From CAZYBG01 sp964645155 (GTDB lineage: Bacteria; Pseudomonadota; Alphaproteobacteria; Rhodobacterales; Rhodobacteraceae): a stretch of 12,237 nt of DNA. The notes beneath the pieces were generated by a model. That model was not told the DNA's origin and did not search any database. It saw only the letters and a list, made by a program, of their open reading frames with translations. The translations under genes were made by a program, and so were the position numbers. This document shows, in pieces, positions 6,665 to 12,237 of this stretch. The stretch spans positions 1 to 12,237 of the forward strand of contig CAZYBG010000089.1 in assembly GCA_964645155.1 (NCBI GenBank), given 5' to 3'. How positions within the stretch are numbered: position 1 is the stretch's first letter; each line of letters begins with the position of its first letter.

Positions 6665-7644
6665 TCCGGCGCCTCGCCGACCGGCTCGGCCCCGAAGTGC
6701 CGGCGCTGCTCGGCTTTCTCGGCCTCGTCATCCTGGTCTTCGGCATCCTCACGCCGCGCTTCCTCACCGGGGCGAATTTCGGCTCGATCGCCTTCCAGCT
6801 GCCCGAGCTTGGCCTGCTGACGCTGGCGATGATGATCCCGATCGTCTCGGGCGGGCTGAACCTCGCCATCGTCTACACCGCCAACATCTCGGGCCTGACA
6901 CTCGCCTCGGTGCTGATGGCCTTCGGCGGGCTCGACGCCGGGTGGGAGGCCTTCGTCCTCGGCAGCACGGCGGCGCTGATCGTCGGCGCGGCGGCGGGCG
7001 CCACGATGGGCGTCGTCATCGCCTTCACCGGGGCGCATCCGATCCTCGTCTCGCTCGCCATGATGATCTTCCTGCGGGGCCTTGGCGAGTTCCTGACGCG
7101 GGGTGGCGACATATCCGGCTTCCCCGCCTTCCTGCGCCCGGTCGGCCACGGCATCGTCGCCGGCATTCCGGTGCCGCTGCTTATCTTCGGTGCCGCTGCC
7201 GTCGCCTGGCACCTGCTGCTCAGCCGGACGCGGCACGGCTTCGCCGTCACCATGATCGGCTCGAACCCCGAGGCCGCGCGCTATTCCGGCATCAACGTGC
7301 GCCGCACGCTGATCCTGATCTACACGCTTTCGGGCGTGATGTGCGCCATCGCCGGCATCCTGATGCTGTCGCGCTTCAACTCGGTCCGCGTCGGCCATGG
7401 CGAGGCGCTGCTGCTCGTCACCGTGCTTGCCTGCTTTCTCGGCGGCGTCGACCCGTTCGGCGGTTTCGGCCGCGTGCTGCCGGTGGTGCTGGCGCTGGTG
7501 ATCCTGCAGGTCCTGTCCTCGGGGCTGAACCTGCTCGGCGCGAACCAGCACCTCTCGACCGCGGTCTGGGGCCTGTTCCTGATCGCGGTCATGGTGATCC
7601 GCTACCTCTTCGGCCGATGGCGGCCGTTCCGACGAAAGGACTGA
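6661..7644 (+). CDS. Sugar ABC transporter permease 2 (RbsC-type)
   Basis: This is the partner inner-membrane subunit, also 327 residues. Hydrophobic segments lie at about 13-31, 46-72, 76-89, 97-122, 125-140, 166-187, 214-236, 247-262, 270-292 and 300-316. Family motifs are SGGLNLAI (63-70), the ATPase-contact loop IGSNPEAARYSGI (199-211) and FLGGVDPFGGFGRV (258-271). The start overlaps the stop of permease 1 in an ATGA arrangement, with GGAGG 8 bases upstream. The frame stays open upstream to 6130, but that stretch is the shadow of permease 1. The two permeases are clearly different in sequence, so they probably form a heterodimer rather than resulting from a recent duplication. Confidence 0.94.
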   Translation: MIRRLADRLGPEVPALLGFLGLVILVFGILTPRFLTGANFGSIAFQLPELGLLTLAMMIPIVSGGLNLAIVYTANISGLTLASVLMAFGGLDAGWEAFVLGSTAALIVGAAAGATMGVVIAFTGAHPILVSLAMMIFLRGLGEFLTRGGDISGFPAFLRPVGHGIVAGIPVPLLIFGAAAVAWHLLLSRTRHGFAVTMIGSNPEAARYSGINVRRTLILIYTLSGVMCAIAGILMLSRFNSVRVGHGEALLLVTVLACFLGGVDPFGGFGRVLPVVLALVILQVLSSGLNLLGANQHLSTAVWGLFLIAVMVIRYLFGRWRPFRRKD

Positions 7645-7647
7645 CAG

Positions 7648-8496
7648 ATGGAAGGTTTCGGCGTTCACACCAGCATGTGGACCATGCACTGGGACCGGGC
7701 GGGGGCCGAGCGGACCATCCCCGCGGCGGCCGCCTACGGGATGGACTTCATCGAGATCGCGCTGCTGAACACCGCGATCGTCGATGCGGCCCATACCCGC
7801 GCGCTGCTGGAAAGGCACGGGATGCGCGCCGTCTGCTCGCTCGGCCTGCCCGAGCCCGCCTGGGCCAGCGTCAACCCCGAGGGCGCGATCGAGCACCTGA
7901 CCCGCTCGCTCGACAAGGCCGCCGAGATGGGAGCCGAGGCGCTGTCGGGCGTGACCTATGGCGGCATCGGCCAGCGCACCGGCCTGCCGCCGACCGAAGC
8001 CGAGTATGACAACATCGCCCGGGCGCTCGCCGCGGCGGCGAAGCACGCGAAGAAGCTCGGCCTCGCCTTCGGGATCGAGCCGGTGAACCGCTACGAGAAC
8101 CACCTGCTCAACACCGGCTGGCAGGCGAAGTGGCTGATCGAGAAGGTGGGCGCCGACAACATCTTCATCCATCTCGATACCTACCACATGAACATCGAGG
8201 AGAAGGGGGCCGGCAACGGCATCCTCGATGCGCGCGAGCACCTGCGCTACATCCACCTGTCGGAATCCGACCGCGGCACCCCGGGCGAGGGCACCTGCGA
8301 CTGGGACGAGGTCTATGCCACGCTCGCCGCCATCGGCTTCAAGGGTGGCCTCGCGATGGAGAGCTTCATCAACATGCCGCCCGAGGTCGGCTACGGCCTT
8401 GCCGTCTGGCGCCCGGTCGCCGAGAGCTTCGAGGAGGTGATGGACAGGGGCCTGCCCTTCCTGCGCAACAAGGCGAGGCAGTACCGGCTGATATGA
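7648..8496 (+). CDS. Sugar epimerase/isomerase of the D-tagatose 3-epimerase family
   Basis: This 282-residue TIM-barrel enzyme probably epimerises a free ketose at C3, or acts as a related aldose-ketose isomerase, in the cytoplasm. The metal ligands of D-tagatose 3-epimerase are all present with identical spacing: E144 (GIEP), D177 (HLDTYH), H203 (IHLSE) and E238 (MESF), matching E152, D185, H211 and E246 of the Pseudomonas cichorii enzyme. Equivalents of its substrate residues E158, H188 and R217 are E150, H180 and R209. AAAGGA lies 7 bases before the ATG, and the gene follows permease 2 by 3 bases. It overlaps the next gene in an ATGA. Members of this family act on tagatose, psicose, fructose or ribulose, so the substrate cannot be named. 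The context points to a sugar later phosphorylated and cleaved by the downstream enzymes. Confidence 0.9.
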   Translation: MEGFGVHTSMWTMHWDRAGAERTIPAAAAYGMDFIEIALLNTAIVDAAHTRALLERHGMRAVCSLGLPEPAWASVNPEGAIEHLTRSLDKAAEMGAEALSGVTYGGIGQRTGLPPTEAEYDNIARALAAAAKHAKKLGLAFGIEPVNRYENHLLNTGWQAKWLIEKVGADNIFIHLDTYHMNIEEKGAGNGILDAREHLRYIHLSESDRGTPGEGTCDWDEVYATLAAIGFKGGLAMESFINMPPEVGYGLAVWRPVAESFEEVMDRGLPFLRNKARQYRLI

Positions 8497-9125
8497 CCGA
8501 GGACACCGATCCCGAGCGGCTTGCGGCGCACCTGCTTGGGTTGGCGCCCGACCGGCGCGTGATCTGCGCCATCGCAGGCGCGCCGGCCTCGGGCAAGTCC
8601 ACCCTGGCCGAGCGGCTGGTGGCGCGGCTGGACGCGGCCGAGCCCGGCGCCGCCGCTCTGCTGCCGATGGACGGGTTCCACTACGACGACCTCCACCTCG
8701 GTCCCGCCGGGCTCCGCCCGCGCAAGGGCGCGCCCGAGACGTTCGACGTGGGCGGGCTGCGCCACACGCTCATGCGGCTGCGGCAGAACGACGAGGCGGC
8801 GGTGGCGGTGCCGGTCTTCGACCGCGAGATCGAGATCGCGCGGGCGGGTGCCCGGCTGATCCCGCAAAGCGTGCGGGTGATCGTGGCCGAGGGCAACTAC
8901 CTGCTGCTGGACCGCCCGCCCTGGGAAGGCCTCGCGCCGCATTTCGACGTCACCGTGATGATCGACGTGGCCGAGGACGAGCTCCGCCGCCGCCTCCGGC
9001 GCCGCTGGGAACGCTACCGCCTCGCGCCCGACGAAATCGCCTGGAAGCTCGACGGCAACGACCTGCCGAACGGCCGCGTCGTCAGGGCCGAAAGCCGCGC
9101 CGCCGATTTCCGGATCGCCGGCTGA
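8493..9125 (+). CDS. Small P-loop kinase (uridine kinase/PanK-like, FrcK/YggC type)
   Basis: This 210-residue P-loop NTPase of the uridine kinase/phosphoribulokinase superfamily resembles the FrcK and YggC proteins found next to sugar genes. Walker A is GAPASGKST (29-37). Other family motifs are PMDGFHYDD (58-66), RKGAPETFD (77-85), PVFDREIEIA (107-116) and VAEGNYLLLD (131-140), the Walker B-like strand. An arginine-rich lid segment lies at about 165-176. The start MTEDTDPE is set by a 4-base ATGA overlap with the epimerase stop. No good ribosome site is visible, so translational coupling is likely. The frame stays open further upstream, but that part is a shadow of the epimerase. The substrate is not known. 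It is the second kinase in an operon where one seems enough, and it could act on the imported sugar, on a product of aldol cleavage or on a side product. Confidence 0.88.
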   Translation: MTEDTDPERLAAHLLGLAPDRRVICAIAGAPASGKSTLAERLVARLDAAEPGAAALLPMDGFHYDDLHLGPAGLRPRKGAPETFDVGGLRHTLMRLRQNDEAAVAVPVFDREIEIARAGARLIPQSVRVIVAEGNYLLLDRPPWEGLAPHFDVTVMIDVAEDELRRRLRRRWERYRLAPDEIAWKLDGNDLPNGRVVRAESRAADFRIAG

Positions 9126-9128
9126 GCC

Positions 9129-10550
9129 ATGACCGGACAGGCCAGCATCGCCGTGCTCGACATCGGCAAGACCAACGTCAAGCTCTGCGCCGCCGACGCC
9201 GCGGGGGCCGTCCACGAGACGCTGTCGCACCCCAACGCCGCGCGCGAGGGGCCGCCATGGCGGCACCACGACCTCGAGGGGCTCGGCCGCTGGGTGGCGA
9301 CAAGCCTCGCCGCGCTGGCCCGCCGCCATCCGATCGCGCATGTCGTGCCGGTGGGCCACGGCTCGGGCGGCGTGCTGGTGGGCGACGACCCCGAGGCGCC
9401 CGGCGGCGGCGCGGCGCTGCCGATGATCGACTACGAAGGCCCCTGCCCGCCGGGGATCGACGCGGGCTACCGCGCCCGCGCCGGCAGCTTCGCCGATCGC
9501 GGCAGCGCGGTCATGATGGCCTCGACCCATGCCGCGCGCCAGCTCTGGCGGATGCGGGCCGAGGCGCCGGAGGCGGTGGCCGGGGCGCGCTGGTTCCTGA
9601 ACGTCGCGCAGTACTGGGCCTGGTGGCTTTCGGGCGTCGCCGCCTCGGAGGTCTCGGCGATGGGCGCGCAGTCGCATCTGTGGAACGTGCCCGAGGGCCG
9701 CTGGTCGCCGATCGTCGCCGAAGCGGGCTGGCTGCGGCTGATGCCCGCCTTCCGCCCGGCCTGGGAGGTGCTGGGGCCGGTGCGCCCCACGCTGGCCCGC
9801 GCGCACGGCCTGCCCGAGGGCCTCGCTGTGCATGTCGGCAGCCATGACTCCAGCGCGAACTTCCACCGCTATCTGGCCGCCGGGCTTCAGGATTTCACCC
9901 TTGTCTCCACCGGCACCTGGATCGTCGCGCTGTCGCGCGAGGCCGACGCGCTTCGCCTCGACGAGGCGCGCGGCATGACGATCAACGCCGACATCTGGGG
10001 CCGCCCGGTCGGCGGCGCGCTGGCGATGGGCGGCCGCGAGTTCTCGCTGGTCGCCGGCAAGGGCTGGGTCGCGGCCCGCGCCGATGCCGTGACGGTGGCG
10101 CGGCTGGTCGGCCGGGGCACGATGGCGCTGCCCTCGTTCGGCGCGAATGACGGCCAGTTCCCCGGCAGCGCCGGGCGCGGCCGGATCGCCGGCCCGCCGC
10201 CCGCGACGCCGGCCGAGCGCCTCTCGCTCGCCGTCCTCTACGCCGCCTGCCTGACGGATGCCTGCGCCCGCGCGCTCGGCGGCGGCGCCCGCCTGATCCT
10301 CGACGGCAGCTTCCCGCGGGAGCCGCTCTATGCCGCGCTCGTCGCCGCGCTCGACCCCGGCCGGCCGGTGGCGCTCTGCCGCGAGGGCGGCGTCGCGGCA
10401 GGCGCCGCGCTGCTCGCCGCGCCACCCGTCGATGCCGCTGCCCTCAGCCTCGACCCGGTCGCGCCGCCCGCTGCGCTGCCCGACCTTTCGGCCTATGCCG
10501 CCCGCTGGCGCGCGGCGGCCACCATCGCCCCCGAAGGAGCCGCCCGATGA
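9129..10550 (+). CDS. FGGY-family carbohydrate kinase (alphaproteobacterial RhaK/NaCK-like)
   Basis: This 473-residue cytoplasmic sugar kinase of the FGGY family has the ASKHA fold. The N-terminal phosphate loop is LDIGKTNVKL (10-19). The presumed catalytic base is D240 in HVGSHDSSAN, and the second nucleotide loop is VSTGTW (259-264). The C-terminal adenosine region is around LDGSFPRE (391-398), where most FGGY kinases have a GG-rich loop. The DIGKTN start and this altered loop are typical of the branch that includes rhizobial RhaK, not of xylulokinase or glycerol kinase. It most likely phosphorylates the ketose made by the epimerase, plausibly at C1, because a FucA-like aldolase follows. 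The gene begins 3 bases after the small kinase, with no strong ribosome site, and overlaps the aldolase gene in an ATGA. Substrate and phosphorylated carbon are inferred. Confidence 0.9.
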   Translation: MTGQASIAVLDIGKTNVKLCAADAAGAVHETLSHPNAAREGPPWRHHDLEGLGRWVATSLAALARRHPIAHVVPVGHGSGGVLVGDDPEAPGGGAALPMIDYEGPCPPGIDAGYRARAGSFADRGSAVMMASTHAARQLWRMRAEAPEAVAGARWFLNVAQYWAWWLSGVAASEVSAMGAQSHLWNVPEGRWSPIVAEAGWLRLMPAFRPAWEVLGPVRPTLARAHGLPEGLAVHVGSHDSSANFHRYLAAGLQDFTLVSTGTWIVALSREADALRLDEARGMTINADIWGRPVGGALAMGGREFSLVAGKGWVAARADAVTVARLVGRGTMALPSFGANDGQFPGSAGRGRIAGPPPATPAERLSLAVLYAACLTDACARALGGGARLILDGSFPREPLYAALVAALDPGRPVALCREGGVAAGAALLAAPPVDAAALSLDPVAPPAALPDLSAYAARWRAAATIAPEGAAR

Positions 10551-11233
10551 ACGACGCCGACCTCCGCCGCCGCATGGTCGAGACCTGCCGCAAGATGAAC
10601 GCCAGCGGGATCAACCAGGGCACCGCCGGCAACCTCTCGGCCCGCACCGGAACGGGCTTCCTCATCACGCCCTCGTCGCTGCCCTACGACGCGATGGAGC
10701 CGGAGGACATCGTCGACATGGCCTTCGACGGCACCTATCTCGGCCGCCGCCCCTCGTCGGAATGGCGCTTTCACCGCGACATCCTGAGGCACCGCCCGGA
10801 TGCGGGCGCCGTGCTGCACTGCCATTCGGTCTATGCCACCACGCTCGCCTGCCACCACCGGGTGATCCCGGCCTTCCACTACATGGTGGGCGTGGCGGGC
10901 GGCACGACGATCCGCTGCGCCGCCTACGCGACCTTCGGCACCCAGGCGCTGTCGGATGCCGCACTGGCGGCACTGGAGGGGCGGATGGCCTGCCTTCTCG
11001 GCCAGCACGGCCAGATCGCGCTCGGCCGCACGCCCGAGGCGGCGCTGTGGCTGGCGGTGGAGGTCGAGACGCTGTCGCGCCTCTATGTCCAGGCGCTGAG
11101 CCTCGGCGAGCCGCCGGTACTGCCGGACGAGGAGATGGACCGGGTGATCGCCCAGATGGAGCGGATGAGCTACGGCCTCGGCCCCGAGGCCGAGGGCACG
11201 AACGACGTGGCCCGGCCGCGCGGCGCCGGCTGA
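10547..11233 (+). CDS. Class II aldolase, L-fuculose-1-phosphate aldolase-like
   Basis: This 228-residue zinc-dependent class II aldolase of the FucA/AraD family closely resembles E. coli FucA (215 residues) along most of its length. Zinc ligands H91, H93 and H154 and the catalytic E72 have the same spacing as FucA H92, H94, H155 and E73. The phosphate-binding GTAGNLS (25-31) and Y112, equivalent to the FucA acid tyrosine Y113, are also present. FucA-type enzymes cleave ketose-1-phosphates such as L-fuculose-1-phosphate or D-ribulose-1-phosphate into dihydroxyacetone phosphate and an aldehyde (lactaldehyde or glycolaldehyde). The ATG overlaps the kinase stop as ATGA, with AAGGAG 7 bases upstream. 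It is the last gene of the operon, converging on gcdH with a 20-base gap. An AraD-type epimerase is less likely because the FucA-type IPAFHYM and AAYATFGT segments are kept. Confidence 0.92.
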   Translation: MNDADLRRRMVETCRKMNASGINQGTAGNLSARTGTGFLITPSSLPYDAMEPEDIVDMAFDGTYLGRRPSSEWRFHRDILRHRPDAGAVLHCHSVYATTLACHHRVIPAFHYMVGVAGGTTIRCAAYATFGTQALSDAALAALEGRMACLLGQHGQIALGRTPEAALWLAVEVETLSRLYVQALSLGEPPVLPDEEMDRVIAQMERMSYGLGPEAEGTNDVARPRGAG

Positions 11234-11249
11234 GCGGCGGCCCGGCGCC
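11222..11249. terminator. Possible bidirectional hairpin between convergent aldolase and gcdH genes
   Basis: GGCGCCGG (11222-11229) pairs with CCGGCGCC (11242-11249) around a 12-base loop. It spans the aldolase stop codon and ends five bases before the end of gcdH. There is no T-run on either strand, so classical intrinsic termination is doubtful. Its position between convergent genes fits a shared terminator. Confidence 0.3.
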
Positions 11250-11253
11250 CCCG

Positions 11254-12237
11254 TCAGAAGAACGCCTGAAGCCCGGTGATGGCGCGGCCGAGGATCAGCG
11301 CGTGCACGTCGTGCGTGCCTTCGTAGGTGTTCACCGTCTCGAGGTTCGCCATGTGGCGGAAGACGTGGTAATCCTCCTGGATGCCGTTGCCGCCGTGCAT
11401 GTCGCGGGCGGCCCGCGCGATCTCCAAGGCCTTGCCGCAGTTGTTGCGCTTGACCAGCGAAATCATCTCGGGCGCGGCGCGGCCTTCGTCCATCAGGCGG
11501 CCGACCCTGAGCGAGGCTTGCAGGCCGAGGGAAATCTCGGTCATCGCGTCGGCGAGCTTCTTCTGGACAAGCTGGGTCTGCGCCAGCGGCTTGCCGAACT
11601 GCCGGCGGTCGAGCGTGTAGGTCCGCGCGGCGTGCCAGCAGGCCTCGGCCGCGCCCATCACGCCCCAGCTGATGCCATAGCGGGCGCGGTTGAGGCAGCC
11701 GAACGGCCCCTTCAGCCCCTCGATGTCGGGCAGCAGCGCCTCCTCGCCGATCTCCACGCCGTCCATCACGATCTCGCCGGTGATCGAGGCCCGCAGGGAC
11801 AGCTTGCCGCCGATCTTCGGCGCGCTGAGGCCCGTCATGCCCTTTTCCAGCACGAAGCCGCGGATCTTGCCGCCATGGGCCTCGGACTTGGCCCAGACGA
11901 CGAAGACATCGGCGATCGGCGCGTTCGAGATCCAGGTCTTGCTGCCGGTCAGCACGTAGCCCGCCCCGGTCTTCCGCGCGAGCGTCTTCATGCCCGCCGG
12001 GTCGCTGCCGGCATCGGGCTCGGTCAGGCCGAAGCAGCCGATCCAGGCGCCGCTGGCGAGCTTCGGCAGGTATTTCCGCCGCTGCGCCTCGGTGCCGTAG
12101 GCATGGATCGGGTACATCACCAGCGACGACTGGACGCTCATCATCGAGCGGTAGCCCGAATCCACCCGCTCGATCTCGCGCGCGACGAGGCCGTAGGTGA
12201 CGTAGGAGGCGCCGAGGCCGCCGTATTCCTCGGGGAT
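11254..12237 (-). CDS. gcdH: Glutaryl-CoA dehydrogenase, N-terminus cut by window edge
   Basis: This FAD-dependent acyl-CoA dehydrogenase oxidises and decarboxylates glutaryl-CoA to crotonyl-CoA, passing electrons to ETF, in lysine, tryptophan and aromatic acid degradation. About 327 residues are visible from IPEEYGGLGAS to the stop, against roughly 390-405 in full. Some 65-75 N-terminal residues are missing. The glutaryl-CoA dehydrogenase signature is strong: YRSMMSVQSSLVM, CFGLTEPDAGSDP, SKTWISNAP, RRQFGKPL, MHGGNGIQEDYHV and NTYEGTHDVHALILGRAI, the last with the catalytic base glutamate (codon 11320-11322). A GTG at 12163-12165 is internal valine, since conserved sequence continues upstream of it. 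The gene is unrelated to the sugar operon and converges on it. A general short-chain acyl-CoA dehydrogenase is less likely, given the near-complete match of the C-terminal segment to the GCDH family. Confidence 0.95.
   Translation of the reverse strand: MPEEYGGLGASYVTYGLVAREIERVDSGYRSMMSVQSSLVMYPIHAYGTEAQRRKYLPKLASGAWIGCFGLTEPDAGSDPAGMKTLARKTGAGYVLTGSKTWISNAPIADVFVVWAKSEAHGGKIRGFVLEKGMTGLSAPKIGGKLSLRASITGEIVMDGVEIGEEALLPDIEGLKGPFGCLNRARYGISWGVMGAAEACWHAARTYTLDRRQFGKPLAQTQLVQKKLADAMTEISLGLQASLRVGRLMDEGRAAPEMISLVKRNNCGKALEIARAARDMHGGNGIQEDYHVFRHMANLETVNTYEGTHDVHALILGRAITGLQAFF

Noticed and set aside
6571..8256. 561-codon minus-strand frame opposite the permeases and epimerase
   Set aside because: It has no recognisable domain and extreme composition, and it is fully antisense to well-supported genes. 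The same applies to the 491-codon minus frame at 8391-9866.
3133..10550. Autoinducer-2 (Lsr) uptake and phosphorylation system
   Set aside because: The binding protein resembles LsrB/RhaS and there is an FGGY kinase, but LsrF- and LsrG-type genes are absent. An epimerase plus FucA-like aldolase indicates sugar breakdown instead.
3133..11233. Standard rhizobial L-rhamnose operon
   Set aside because: The transporter and RhaK-like kinase are similar in type, but there is no large RhaI-type isomerase, no RhaU mutarotase and no RhaD-type dehydrogenase-aldolase fusion.

Overview
The window is very GC-rich DNA, with strong G/C bias at third codon positions, tightly packed genes and ATGA overlaps. 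The gene content and protein character suggest an alphaproteobacterium, most likely Rhodobacterales (Paracoccaceae-like). No single sequence proves the genus. There are ten protein-coding genes, two of them cut by the window ends. I see no RNA genes, insertion sequences, CRISPR arrays or attachment sites. No gene-free stretch exceeds about 210 bases.

Layout. Bases 1-1789 (minus strand) hold most of ligA, the NAD-dependent DNA ligase, with its C-terminus outside the window. Bases 1866-2921 (minus) encode a LacI-family repressor. A 211-base divergent control region (2922-3132) separates it from a plus-strand operon (3133-11233) of eight genes: periplasmic sugar-binding protein, double-domain ABC ATPase, two permeases, a D-tagatose-3-epimerase-family enzyme, a small P-loop kinase, an FGGY carbohydrate kinase and a FucA-like class II aldolase. 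Most junctions in the operon overlap by 4-8 bases or are 3 bases apart. The exception is a 66-base gap after the binding protein, which carries a perfect 11-bp hairpin. Bases 11254-12237 (minus) hold the C-terminal part of glutaryl-CoA dehydrogenase (gcdH), converging on the operon.

How the genes fit together. The operon reads as a self-contained module for uptake and breakdown of a rare sugar, most likely a ketose or a sugar converted to one. The ABC importer brings the sugar in. The epimerase changes C3 stereochemistry, or isomerises an aldose. The FGGY kinase adds a phosphate, plausibly at C1. The aldolase then splits the ketose-1-phosphate into dihydroxyacetone phosphate plus a short aldehyde. 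The LacI protein presumably represses from the divergent region, where a perfect TTTGCGCAAA palindrome is the best operator candidate. The true substrate cannot be read from the sequence. The second, structurally unrelated kinase has no obvious place in the simple pathway and is the most interesting unknown. ligA and gcdH are ordinary chromosomal neighbours, so the sugar module looks like an accessory cassette between core genes.
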